A DNA stretch of 64,000 nt from Rhizobium sp. Lineage in GTDB: Bacteria; Pseudomonadota; Alphaproteobacteria; Rhizobiales; Rhizobiaceae. The notes under the pieces were generated by a model. That model was not told the DNA's origin, ran no database searches, and was given only the letters and a program-made list of their open reading frames with translations. This document shows positions 26,303 to 34,653 of the stretch, piece by piece. Every line of letters begins with the position of its first letter. Position 1 is the stretch's first letter. The DNA lies in NCBI GenBank assembly GCA_028290545.1, contig JAQGJP010000016.1, positions 1 through 64,000 of the forward strand, read 5' to 3'. The translations under genes were made by a program, and so were the position numbers.

Positions 26303-26898
26303 GAAAACAATTCCTCCGGTTCCGGCGCGGTGCCCGGTTCTTCGGCATCGATGTTGACGCCCTGGAAGGCGGCAAGCCGGCGGGAATAGTGATCCCGCAC
26401 CAGCAGCGTTAGACCACAATGGGTGCAGGTGAAGGGGCTGGCCGTGACATTCTCGGTCGTGCCCTTGCAATGGACGCATTGCACCCGCCGCGCCAGAGAC
26501 CCGCGATGCTCGGTCGGGATGGAGCGATAATCCATGCCGAAGTCGATACCGAGCCCCATCGCCTGACCGATGAACCCCTCGGTCCCAGACACATAGAGCC
26601 GCGAACCCATCGTGGCATTGGTCAGCGAAGCCCTGAGCCGGAACAGCAGGGTCTCAATGCTCGGCGCCTGCCAACACTGGTCGGCGCCCAGCGCCGAAAG
26701 TGCTAAAAAATGCTGCTTTTCGCGTGACCCGCCTGCCGTGTAGAGGATCTCGCTGCGGGCCAGAACCTCTGGTGGGACCGTCTGTTCGAGAAGCGAGAGC
26801 GCGCCTTCGCCTTCCAGCACAAAAATATGTCGCCTGGCATGCGGGTCTATGGTGATCCCGCGATAAGTCGGGCGGCTCTTGATACCTTGAACGAGCAT
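26299..26898 (-). CDS. dmmA: Dimethylamine monooxygenase small subunit with zinc ribbon
   Basis: 199 aa. The N-terminal 140 residues have no recognisable catalytic motif; the C-terminus carries two CxxC knuckles (VQCVHCKGTTENV and FTCTHCGLTLLV), then SRRLAAFQGVNID, matching the DmmA family associated with heme-dependent N-demethylases. ATG 26898 has AAGGAG 7 nt upstream. Encoded between the GcvT-like and reductase genes with a GTGA overlap to the latter, so stoichiometric expression is likely. Its role in the complex (assembly or electron delivery) is not established from sequence. Confidence 0.85.
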   Translation of the reverse strand: MLVQGIKSRPTYRGITIDPHARRHIFVLEGEGALSLLEQTVPPEVLARSEILYTAGGSREKQHFLALSALGADQCWQAPSIETLLFRLRASLTNATMGSRLYVSGTEGFIGQAMGLGIDFGMDYRSIPTEHRGSLARRVQCVHCKGTTENVTASPFTCTHCGLTLLVRDHYSRRLAAFQGVNIDAEEPGTAPEPEELFS

Positions 26899-26908
26899 TG
26901 CGCGCTCC

Positions 26909-28042
26909 TTAGCCGACCGCCGTCCGCTTCGTCTTCTTCGGATCGTCGAAGGTGATCGTGTGAGCGATGGCCTTGGCCTTGACGTTTGCGCCGCGCACTT
27001 CGAGCGGCGTGCCCTGCCTGGCGACGTCGACATCGAGGCGTGCGATCGCCATCGAACGATTGGTGAGCTTGGAATAGCTGGGGCAGGTGATGACGCCGAC
27101 CTTTTTGTCGCTGGACCAGACCTCGTCGCCGAGATCGGCGGGGCCATCGGTCTCGATCAGCAGGCCGAAGATCTTGAAACGTTCCTTGCCTTTGAGACGT
27201 GCATGTTCCTCGGCGCCGCGGAAACCGGTCTTGCCGGGGCTGACGGTGAAATCGAGGCCGAGTTCCCACAAGCTGTCGCCCGGGGCTTGGTCAGGGAAAG
27301 GGTACATCTGCGAATTGTCGTAGGGGTAGAACAGCAGGTAGCTTTCGACGCGCAGCATGTCGAGCACCGAGAAGCAGACCGGGATAATGCCCATGTCCTT
27401 GCCTTCGTCAAGGATGCGATCCCAGATCATCGGTGCGTCCTGTCCGCGTACGAACAGCTCGTAGCCGCGCTCGCCGGTATAGCCGGTGCGCGAAATCATC
27501 ACCGGCGCCCCGAACAGCGTGGTCTGCATGTGATGGAAATATTTCAGGTCGCGGATGCCGGGCACATGTTTGGCAAGGAAATCCACCGCCACCGGTCCCT
27601 GCAGCGACAAGTCGTGAAGATCGTCATCGAACAGCACCGAGCAATTGCGACCTTCCGCCTGCTTGACGATTTCCTCGTGGCCGGAGCCGGAACCATGCAC
27701 AAGCATCCAGGAATTCGGTCCGGTGCGATAGACGATGCAGTCGTCGGTGAACATGCCGCGATCGTTGAGCATGCAGGCATAAACCGACTTGCCGGGATAG
27801 ACCTTGGTCATGTCGCGGGTGGTGATGTATTCGAGCACGGCGATCGCATGCGGACCGACAAGATGCACCTTCTTGAGGCCCGATACATCCATCAACCCGG
27901 CCTTGGTGCGAACGGCGATATGCTCCGCGAAGATATCCTTGTCGTAGGTCCAGGCGGTGCCCATGCCGCTCCAGTCCTCGAGCTTCGATCCCAGAGCCCG
28001 ATGCCGATCCCCTAAAGCCGAAAAGCGCCATGAAAGAGCCAT
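26909..28042 (-). CDS. dmmD: GcvT-like folate-dependent protein of the dimethylamine monooxygenase cluster
   Basis: 377 aa, a glycine-cleavage T-protein homologue. Family segments: GLMDVSGLKKVHLVGPHA, DDCIVYRTGPNSWMLV, MISRTGYTGERGYELFV, VLDMLRVESYLLF and the C-terminal barrel with SIAIARLDVDV-like sequence. It probably captures the formaldehyde released by the demethylase as methylene-tetrahydrofolate, as its homologue fused in Tdm is thought to do. First gene of the dmmDABC-tmm operon; a palindromic site lies 28 bp before the ATG. Confidence 0.88.
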   Translation of the reverse strand: MALSWRFSALGDRHRALGSKLEDWSGMGTAWTYDKDIFAEHIAVRTKAGLMDVSGLKKVHLVGPHAIAVLEYITTRDMTKVYPGKSVYACMLNDRGMFTDDCIVYRTGPNSWMLVHGSGSGHEEIVKQAEGRNCSVLFDDDLHDLSLQGPVAVDFLAKHVPGIRDLKYFHHMQTTLFGAPVMISRTGYTGERGYELFVRGQDAPMIWDRILDEGKDMGIIPVCFSVLDMLRVESYLLFYPYDNSQMYPFPDQAPGDSLWELGLDFTVSPGKTGFRGAEEHARLKGKERFKIFGLLIETDGPADLGDEVWSSDKKVGVITCPSYSKLTNRSMAIARLDVDVARQGTPLEVRGANVKAKAIAHTITFDDPKKTKRTAVG

Positions 28043-28067
28043 ATCCGTTCCCTTGTTATTTTCCTGT

Positions 28068-28086
28068 GTGGAATATTTATTTCCTG
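28068..28086. promoter_or_regulatory. Candidate methylamine-regulon operator, site 3
   Basis: GTGGAATATTTATTTCCTG with GGAA...TTCC arms (28070-28084). It shares GGAATATTWAT with the sites before tdm and the ProU-like importer. It lies 28 bp upstream of the dmmD start, a position where a repressor would block transcription. Confidence 0.45.
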
Positions 28087-28240
28087 ACTATATTTAATTC
28101 TTTGTTCGACACAAGCTGCGGCTTTCCATACTGCTGAAAAAAACCTGTGCACTTCAACGCCTTCCGCATGTCGGCGCCGTCAAGCTGCGAAAGAGTATAG
28201 GCCTGCGGTCGGTGACCGCAAGCCAAGTGTCGTCGACCGG

Positions 28241-28597
28241 TTATTTCGCCAGCTGGATGAGGAAGTGCTTGCGCACGGTTTCGTCGATTTTCCACGTGCC
28301 CTTGAAGCCGGCTTCGATGACGAAGGCATCGCCTGGTCCGAGCACGACAGGCGCACCGCCATCCGGGGTGATCGTCAGTTTGCCTTCGATGAAATGCACG
28401 AATTCATATTCCGTATAGGTCGCGCGATAGGTGCCCGGCGTGGCTTCCCAATAGCCCGAGATCATCTGGCCGTCGGCCGACGTATGCAGTACCCAGGTTT
28501 TCATGCTGGGGGTGCCATCGATGACGGTCCAGCCTTCGAGGTCGGATGTGACGGGTTCCACGGAATCGGGGGATCCCAGCTTGACGACGTAATCCAT
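28241..28597 (-). CDS. DUF861-type cupin protein
   Basis: 118-aa single cupin of the (S)-ureidoglycine aminohydrolase-like DUF861 group. Motifs: ISGYWEATPGTYRATYTEYEFVHFIEGKL and GPGDAFVIEAGFKGTWKIDETVRK; the W-K-G-T-W pattern is characteristic. A canonical metal-binding His pair is absent from motif 1, so it may bind a ligand without a metal. ATG 28597 has GGGAGA 7 nt upstream. A second protein of the same length and family lies at 49651-50007 beside the polyamine operon. Function unknown. Confidence 0.78.
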   Translation of the reverse strand: MDYVVKLGSPDSVEPVTSDLEGWTVIDGTPSMKTWVLHTSADGQMISGYWEATPGTYRATYTEYEFVHFIEGKLTITPDGGAPVVLGPGDAFVIEAGFKGTWKIDETVRKHFLIQLAK

Positions 28598-28825
28598 GTT
28601 TATCTCCCTGTTTGCCTGAATTGCCGAGAGGAAGAATAGCGCAAGACGCATTGCATGTGCCGTCTGTTCGCGTCAAACGAAGCCTTTTTGGCCGACCTCC
28701 GGCACACGCATACGGGATTTTCTTCGCTGATGCGTCCATCAGCAAAAGTCATGTTTTCGGGGCTGTATTGATCTCGCATGCCGTGGCAATGTCCGGTCTT
28801 CCTGTGGAAGTGGAGTGGCCGGCGA

Positions 28826-29869
28826 ATGAAAGCGATGTATTACGAAACCTACGGCGTCCGGCCGGAGATCCGCACGCTGCCAGATCCAGTTGCAGAGCCT
28901 CATGGGGTCGTCATCAAGGTCGAGGCATCCGGCATCTGCCGCAGCGACTGGCATGGCTGGCAGGGACATGATTCCGATATCCATCTGCCGCATGTGCCCG
29001 GCCATGAACTGGCCGGCACGATTGCCGCTATCGGCAGGGATGTCAGGCGCTTTGGGATCGGCGACCGCGTCACGGTGCCGTTTGTTTCCGGTTGTGGCCA
29101 CTGCGAGGAATGCCATTCTGGCAACCAGCAGGTTTGCTCGCACCAGTTCCAGCCCGGATTCACGCATTGGGGATCGTTCGCCGAATATGTCGGCATCCAC
29201 TATGCCGACACCAATCTCGTCCATCTGCCGGAAAGCCTCGATTTCGCCACCGCCGCCAGCCTCGGCTGCCGGTTCGCGACGTCCTTCCGGGCGATCGTCG
29301 ACCAGGGAAAAGTGCGCGGTGGCGAATGGGTCGCGGTGCATGGCTGCGGCGGCGTCGGACTGTCGGCGATCATGATCGCCAGCGCGCTGGGCGCCAATGT
29401 CATTGCCATCGATATTGCCGACGAGAAGCTGGATTTTGCCCGCTCGATCGGCGCGGTCGCCACGATCAACGGCAAGACCGTCACCGATGTTTCCGAAGCC
29501 GTCAGGGAACTGACGGGCGGCGGCGCGCATGTGTCGGTCGATGCGCTGGGACATCAGGTGACGAGCTACAATTCCATCCGCAATCTCCGGCGTCGCGGAC
29601 GGCATGTGCAGATCGGCCTGATGACCGGAGAAGACGCGAATGCCCGGATTCCGATGGCGCAGGTCATCAGCCACGAACTGGAAATCTACGGCAGCCACGG
29701 CATGCAGGCCTGGCGCTACGGCGCGATGATGGACATGCTGGCCAACAACAAGCTGCAGCCGCAAAAGCTGATCAGCCGGCATGTCGGCCTCGAAGAGGCC
29801 GTCTCCATATTGATCAGCATGGATCAGTCGCAGGATGTCGGGATCAGCGTGATCACGCAGTTCGCCTAA
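28826..29869 (+). CDS. Zn-dependent medium-chain alcohol dehydrogenase
   Basis: NAD(P)-dependent dehydrogenase, 347 aa. Catalytic zinc ligands are visible in SGICRSDWHGW (Cys) and PGHELAG (His-Glu); the structural zinc loop has four Cys in SGCGHCEECHSGNQQVC; the Rossmann motif reads VHGCGGVGLSAI. Start 28826 is supported by the conserved MKAMYYETYG beginning; the ribosome site is weak. Its stop codon overlaps that of the converging aminotransferase gene. Substrate unknown; in this context an amino-alcohol or an aldehyde from amine breakdown is possible. Confidence 0.85.
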   Translation: MKAMYYETYGVRPEIRTLPDPVAEPHGVVIKVEASGICRSDWHGWQGHDSDIHLPHVPGHELAGTIAAIGRDVRRFGIGDRVTVPFVSGCGHCEECHSGNQQVCSHQFQPGFTHWGSFAEYVGIHYADTNLVHLPESLDFATAASLGCRFATSFRAIVDQGKVRGGEWVAVHGCGGVGLSAIMIASALGANVIAIDIADEKLDFARSIGAVATINGKTVTDVSEAVRELTGGGAHVSVDALGHQVTSYNSIRNLRRRGRHVQIGLMTGEDANARIPMAQVISHELEIYGSHGMQAWRYGAMMDMLANNKLQPQKLISRHVGLEEAVSILISMDQSQDVGISVITQFA

Positions 29870-31035
29870 ATTGAGAGGGCTTTCAATCGCGCTTCAAGCT
29901 GGCGGATGGTCTGTGCATCGGCATTGGCGAAGGCAAAGCGCAGGTACTTCTCCTGTCCCTCACCGAAGTAGACGCCGGGCAGGCAGACGACACCGGCCTG
30001 CCGCGCCAGCTTTTCCGCCACCAGTTCGGAACGGGTGGCGCCGAACGGATGGCTGACATAGGCGAAATAGGCGCCGATCGCCTGCAGTCCCCATTGCGGT
30101 ATGCCGCTCATCACATCTTTCAGCGCTTTGGCGCGGCCGGCGATTTCAATGCGGTTGGCGCTGCGCCAGTCGGCGAGCGCAGGGATGGCCCTGGCAATGG
30201 CTGCCTGTGGAGAGCGGGGCGCGCAGATCTGAAGATTGTCCATGATTTTGGCGACTTGGTCGACCATCGCTTCTCCCGCCGTGATCGCGCCGAGCCGGTG
30301 ACCGGGAATGCAGTAGGACTTGGAAAAGCTGTAGGTCAGCGCCAGATGATCTTCCCAACCGGGGATCGAAAGCAGATCGTGTGGCGAACCCGCATCATCG
30401 GACAGGAAGTCGCGGTAAGTTTCATCCAGGATCAGCCAGGTGCCGTTCTGGCGGCAGAGCATGAAAATCTCGCGCAGCAAGGCTGGTGGATAAACAGCCC
30501 CGGTCGGGTTGTTCGGCGTGACGATCACCAGCGCCTTGACGCCCGGCACCAGCGTGGCTTTCACGGCTTCGATATCCGGCAGGAACGATTTCTGCGGATC
30601 GCAGGCAATCAGCGCCTGCCTGATGCCGAGCATCGAAAGCGTGGTTTCCTGATTGAAGTAGAACGGATTGGTCATGGCCACCGTATCACCATATCCGGCT
30701 ACCGCCATGGCCAGGCACATGAAGGCCTGGTTGGCGCCGGAGGTGATGTGGATATTGGCCGCAGTTACCGGCGCGCTGTAAATCTTGGTGACGTGATCGG
30801 CATAGGCTTCGCGCAGGACGTCTTCGCCTTCGATGGCGCCATAACTCGTATAGCGCCTCGACCCGGCCATTTCCGACAGCCATGCCAGCATATCGGGATG
30901 CGGCGGATAGCCGGGCACGGCCTGGCTCAGATCGATCAGCGGTCCCTTCGTCCCGTCATAGGATTTCGCCCAGGCAAGCACGGACGGGATCGGCGGCGGC
31001 GACAGCCGGGCGATGAGCGGATTGAAGTCTGGCAT
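29866..31035 (-). CDS. PLP-dependent class I/II aminotransferase
   Basis: 389-aa fold-type I aminotransferase. Markers: TSGANQAFMCLAMAV (cofactor phosphate region), VIVTPNNPTGAVYP (Asn contacting the pyridine ring), DETYRDF (Asp/Tyr) and the Schiff-base Lys in SFSKSYCIPGHRLG; the conserved C-terminal Arg lies in KYLRFAFAN. AAGGAC is 8 nt before ATG 31035. It belongs to the aspartate/aromatic aminotransferase superfamily; the substrate is not predictable. It is followed (upstream in transcription) by a LysR gene 22 nt away, so both form one unit. Confidence 0.87.
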   Translation of the reverse strand: MPDFNPLIARLSPPPIPSVLAWAKSYDGTKGPLIDLSQAVPGYPPHPDMLAWLSEMAGSRRYTSYGAIEGEDVLREAYADHVTKIYSAPVTAANIHITSGANQAFMCLAMAVAGYGDTVAMTNPFYFNQETTLSMLGIRQALIACDPQKSFLPDIEAVKATLVPGVKALVIVTPNNPTGAVYPPALLREIFMLCRQNGTWLILDETYRDFLSDDAGSPHDLLSIPGWEDHLALTYSFSKSYCIPGHRLGAITAGEAMVDQVAKIMDNLQICAPRSPQAAIARAIPALADWRSANRIEIAGRAKALKDVMSGIPQWGLQAIGAYFAYVSHPFGATRSELVAEKLARQAGVVCLPGVYFGEGQEKYLRFAFANADAQTIRQLEARLKALSI

Positions 31036-31057
31036 GGGAATGTCCTTCGTATCTGTA

Positions 31058-31996
31058 TCAGGATTTTGTGCGGGCGCGGATGATGGTGCGGGCGGCCAGT
31101 TGCGGCTCAGGCATCGGGTCGCCTTCGAGCGCGGAAAACAGCCAGTCGATGAACACCTTGACGATGGGCGCGGAGCGCACGTCGTTGCGGCAGGCGACAT
31201 AGAAGGCGTTGTTGGCCGGCACCGTCAGGTCAAACGGCGCGATCAGCTCGCCCTTGGCGATCAGGCCGCCGGCCGTGATCGTATCGCCGAGCGCCACGCC
31301 CTGATTGTGCAATGCCGCTTCCGTCGAAAGCCGCGCGTCGCTCATGAAATGCTGGCGGCGACGCGGCATGTCATTGCCGTCGGCTGCGGCCAGCCATGTG
31401 TTCCATTCCCGGCCGTCATCGGCATGTAGAATGGTGTGATCACGCAGATCCCGCACAGTGCGCAGCGGGCGCATGTTCAAAAGCGCCGGGCTCACCACCG
31501 GAAACAGCACCAGCGGACTCCAGAGCCGCGACCAGTAGTCGGGCCAGTTGCCGTTGCCATAAAGCAGGCAGAGATCGACATCGGGTGAGAAAAGATGCGA
31601 AACGTCGTTGGAGGCGATCAGCGTCAGGCTGACATCCGGAAACTGGTCGGTGAATTCATGCAGCCGCGGGATCATCCAGAAGGAAAGCAGCGCCGGCACG
31701 CAGGCAAAGCGCAATTGGCCGCTGGTGGTGGGCCGCGTCATAGCAGCGGTCACCGCGGCGATTTCGTCGAAGGCATGCGTGACAGCCGGCAGAAGCAGCG
31801 CGCCTTGCGGCGTCAGTTTCAGGCGCTTGCCGCCGCGCACGAACAGGGATGCATTGAACGACTGTTCCAGCGCCCGGATCTGATGGCTGATGGCGCCATG
31901 GGTAACGTTCAGCTCGCGCGCTGCCGCGGATACCGAGCCACGTCTGGCGGTCGCCTCGAAGGCACGCAGTGGATTAAGGGGCGGCAGGCGTTGCAG
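31058..31996 (-). CDS. LysR-type regulator (GcvA group), probably with CTG start
   Basis: About 312 aa. The complete winged helix is encoded (ARRGSVSAAARELNVTHGAISHQIRALE), preceded by LQRLPPLNPLRAFEAT, which matches the N-terminus of GcvA-type regulators. No ATG, GTG or TTG lies in frame between an upstream TGA and the HTH; the best start is CTG at 31996, with GGAG 8 nt before it. The only in-frame ATG near (31840) would delete the DNA-binding domain. The effector domain is intact. Divergent from an amino-acid ABC importer and upstream of the aminotransferase gene, likely controlling both. Confidence 0.8.
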   Translation of the reverse strand: MQRLPPLNPLRAFEATARRGSVSAAARELNVTHGAISHQIRALEQSFNASLFVRGGKRLKLTPQGALLLPAVTHAFDEIAAVTAAMTRPTTSGQLRFACVPALLSFWMIPRLHEFTDQFPDVSLTLIASNDVSHLFSPDVDLCLLYGNGNWPDYWSRLWSPLVLFPVVSPALLNMRPLRTVRDLRDHTILHADDGREWNTWLAAADGNDMPRRRQHFMSDARLSTEAALHNQGVALGDTITAGGLIAKGELIAPFDLTVPANNAFYVACRNDVRSAPIVKVFIDWLFSALEGDPMPEPQLAARTIIRARTKS

Positions 31997-32019
31997 GGAC
32001 TTTGCTCCGGATCATGAGG

Positions 32020-32036
32020 TGTGAGTTTTCCTCACA
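32020..32036. promoter_or_regulatory. Inverted repeat, candidate LysR operator
   Basis: TGTGAG-ttttc-CTCACA is a perfect 6-bp dyad 24 bp upstream of the lysR start and about 200 bp upstream of the amino-acid importer. LysR proteins bind such interrupted dyads in divergent promoters; the T-n11-A pattern is satisfied. Confidence 0.45.
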
Positions 32037-32238
32037 TCAAATGCTATAACTTTGTCAATTGATTTTCCATTCAATTTGCCACCTAATGCATGCAACAAGA
32101 CTAAAATTATGGGAACATGGTTCGCAAGGCGCGAAATGACGCGCCGCTTGCTGCCGAACTCAGAGGCACGACAGGCCGCAATCCCATTGATTTCAAGCCT
32201 TGTTCTACGAAAGCAAATTCCAAAAAGGGGAAAAACAT

Positions 32239-33048
32239 ATGAGAATCACATCAAAACTGAAATCGTCGCTCGCGGCGGTCGTCGTCCTGGGTGGCGCCAT
32301 GCTCGGCTTGTTGTCCAACGGCGCGAATGCCGATGCAATCGATGACATCACCAAGGCTGGCGTTCTGAATGTCGGTATCTTCTCCGACTTCCCGCCCTTC
32401 TCTTCGGCGAGTGCCGACATGAGCCTGAAAGGCTATGATATCGACGTCGCGCAGGCGCTTGCCGATGCGCTGAAGGTCAAGCTCAATCCGGTCGGCATCA
32501 CCGGCCAGAACCGCATTCCCTATCTCACCGAACATCGCGTCGATCTGTTGATGAGCGTCGGTTACAGCAAGGAGCGCGCCGAAGTTTTGGACTACGCGGC
32601 CGCCTATGCACCCTATTACATCGCCGTGATCGGACCGGCGGCACTTGCCGTCAAAGGCAAGGAAGACCTGGCCGGCAAAAGCATCGCCGTCAATCGCGGC
32701 ACGCTGGAAGACACGTCGCTGACCGAGGCGGCACCGGCGACTGCTGATATCAAGCGATTCGACAACTACAACTCCGTCATCCAGGCGTTCATTTCCGGCC
32801 AGACGCAGCTGATGGTGGTCGGCAATGACGTCGGCGCGCAGGTTCTGGCGCGGCAGGAAGAGTTGAAGCCGGAACAGAAATTCCAGCTGCTGACGTCGCC
32901 CTCGCATATCGCGCTCAACAAAGGTGAGGATCGCCTCAAGAAAGCGATCAACGATACAGTCGCCAAGATGCTGGCCGACGGCTCCCTCAACAAGAGTTCG
33001 GAAGCCTGGTTGAAGACCCCGCTCAACCCTGACAATCTCAAGGATTGA
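32239..33048 (+). CDS. Polar amino-acid ABC transporter substrate-binding protein
   Basis: Periplasmic binding protein of 269 aa, family SBP type 3. A Sec signal peptide ends near NGANADAID (residue about 33). Ligand-site sequence is visible in GVLNVGIFSDFPPFSS, KGYDIDVAQALADAL and TEHRVDLLMSVGYSKERAEVLDYAAAY. AAGGGGA precedes ATG 32239 by about 7 nt. It is followed by two permease genes with tight spacing. The ligand is probably an amino acid, to judge by family. Confidence 0.88.
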   Translation: MRITSKLKSSLAAVVVLGGAMLGLLSNGANADAIDDITKAGVLNVGIFSDFPPFSSASADMSLKGYDIDVAQALADALKVKLNPVGITGQNRIPYLTEHRVDLLMSVGYSKERAEVLDYAAAYAPYYIAVIGPAALAVKGKEDLAGKSIAVNRGTLEDTSLTEAAPATADIKRFDNYNSVIQAFISGQTQLMVVGNDVGAQVLARQEELKPEQKFQLLTSPSHIALNKGEDRLKKAINDTVAKMLADGSLNKSSEAWLKTPLNPDNLKD

Positions 33049-33051
33049 CAG

Positions 33052-33720
33052 GTGGGCTACGCGCTCGATTTCGGCTGGCTGAATGACGCGGCCGGAATGA
33101 TTGCCCGCGGCGCGGTCATGACGATCTTTCTGATCGCCGTGACCTCGGTTGCGGGGACCGCGCTGAGCATTCTGGGCGCGGCTGCCAGGCGCAGCCGCTA
33201 TCCGCTCTTGCGTCGCGCCATTGCCGCCTATGTCGAGCTGATCCGCAATACGCCGTTTCTGGTGCAATTGTTCTTCATCTTCTTCGGCCTGCCGCGTTTC
33301 GGCATCCGTCTCGATCCCCTCGTCGCCTCCATGCTCGCCATGACATTGAACATGACGGCCTATACGATCGAGATCGTCGGCGCGGGTCTGGATGCCGTAC
33401 CGGTCGGCCAGAAGGAGGCCGCGGCCGCACTTGGCCTCAGGCCTTCGCAAGTCTTCATCAAAATCGTGCTGCCGCAGGCGCTGAAAGTCATCTTCCCGGC
33501 GCTCACCAGCCAGATCATCATCATGATGCTGGAATCCTCCGTCGTGTCGCAGATTGCCGTGCGCGAGCTCACCTATGAGGCTGACATGCTGCAGGCGCGT
33601 ACATTCCGCGCCTTCGAGACCTATTTTATCATCACGCTGGTCTATCTCTGCCTGAGTATCGGCTTGCGCCGCCTGCTGCTTGCCATCGGTCGCAGAACGA
33701 TTGCCAGGGGCGTGTCATGA
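33052..33720 (+). CDS. Polar amino-acid ABC transporter permease 1
   Basis: 222-aa HisM/GlnP-type permease with five or so membrane segments. RNTPFLVQLFFIFFGLPRFG is the family N-terminal block and AAAALGLRPSQVFIKIVLPQAL is the ATPase-docking loop. It starts with GTG, 3 nt after the binding-protein stop, with AAGGA upstream. The end overlaps the next permease gene (ATGA). Confidence 0.88.
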   Translation: MGYALDFGWLNDAAGMIARGAVMTIFLIAVTSVAGTALSILGAAARRSRYPLLRRAIAAYVELIRNTPFLVQLFFIFFGLPRFGIRLDPLVASMLAMTLNMTAYTIEIVGAGLDAVPVGQKEAAAALGLRPSQVFIKIVLPQALKVIFPALTSQIIIMMLESSVVSQIAVRELTYEADMLQARTFRAFETYFIITLVYLCLSIGLRRLLLAIGRRTIARGVS

Positions 33721-34367
33721 TCGAGTTCACATTCTGGGACATCGTCCGCAATCTGGTGCTTGCTGCACGCTGGACAGTGCTTCTGTCTATCGTGGCCTTT
33801 GTCGGCGGCGCGATCTTCGGCCTGCTCATTCTGCTGGCGCGTATCTCGGAACAACGCTGGCTGAGGCGGGGAGCAGAATACTATATCGGGCTTTTCCAGG
33901 GGACGCCGTTGCTTATGCAGCTGTTTCTGCTGTTCTTCGGCCTGCCTATGCTCGGATTCCGTATCGAGGCATGGACTGCGGCGGTTCTGGGCCTGACATT
34001 GTGTGCCAGCGCCTTCCTGGCTGAAATCTGGCGCGGCGGCGTGCAATCCCTGCCGTTGGGGCAATGGGATGCCGCCCGCAGCCTCGGATTGCATTACGTA
34101 GCGCAACTGCGACTGATTATCCTACCCCAGGCACTCGCGATTACACGTGCGCCGACCGTGGGTTTCCTCGTGCAGTTAATCAAAAGCACCGCCCTGACAT
34201 CGATCATCGGCTTCAATGAACTGGTCAGGACATCGAATGCGATCAACAATGCGACATTCGAGCCGTTCACCGTGTATGGACTGGTGGCTTTGATCTATTT
34301 CTGCCTCTGCTATCCGCTGACGCGCTACGCAAAGGCACTGGAGCTTCGTGCCGCAAGGCGCCGCTGA
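33717..34367 (+). CDS. Polar amino-acid ABC transporter permease 2
   Basis: 216-aa partner permease of the same family (FQGTPLLMQLFLLFFGLPMLGF and DAARSLGLHYVAQLRLIILPQAL). The two permeases presumably form a heterodimer. No ATP-binding-protein gene follows: the next gene, 286 bp on, is a desaturase. The importer must borrow an ATPase encoded elsewhere. Confidence 0.88.
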   Translation: MIEFTFWDIVRNLVLAARWTVLLSIVAFVGGAIFGLLILLARISEQRWLRRGAEYYIGLFQGTPLLMQLFLLFFGLPMLGFRIEAWTAAVLGLTLCASAFLAEIWRGGVQSLPLGQWDAARSLGLHYVAQLRLIILPQALAITRAPTVGFLVQLIKSTALTSIIGFNELVRTSNAINNATFEPFTVYGLVALIYFCLCYPLTRYAKALELRAARRR

Positions 34368-34394
34368 ACCGGCCGTCCCGGAGGTACCCGCGGG

Positions 34395-34435
34395 CGGTGA
34401 TTGAAAATTTTATTCAGCGAAAATCGGTGATTGAA
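34395..34435. repeat. Pair of direct repeats in 286-bp intergenic region
   Basis: CGGTGATTGAA occurs at 34395-34405 and again at 34425-34435, three helical turns apart, in the spacer 34368-34653 before the desaturase gene. Nothing else is evident in the spacer. A tandem regulator site is possible. Confidence 0.35.
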
Positions 34436-34653
34436 CGATTTTTCTGGTTGCGTGGCATAGGCCCCCAACAATGGCCTTACTTTCCAGCTGATCCTCGCAT
34501 ATAGAGATATGCAGTTCCAGACAGCGCCCGCCCGCTTGCACCGCTTTAAAGGAAAAATGTGGTTTAGAAGTATAGTGTCATCGACGATATCGGTGAAACC
34601 CCGGCGCACCGCGCGGCAGGTTCCAGTAGTTCATAGAAAGTATACTTATTACA

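Noticed and set aside
31841..32020. Frameshift at the beginning of the LysR gene (ATG in another frame just upstream)
   Set aside because: The ATG in the other frame would give a short peptide ending in TAA, and the CTG-start frame reproduces the usual family N-terminus with a well-placed ribosome site.
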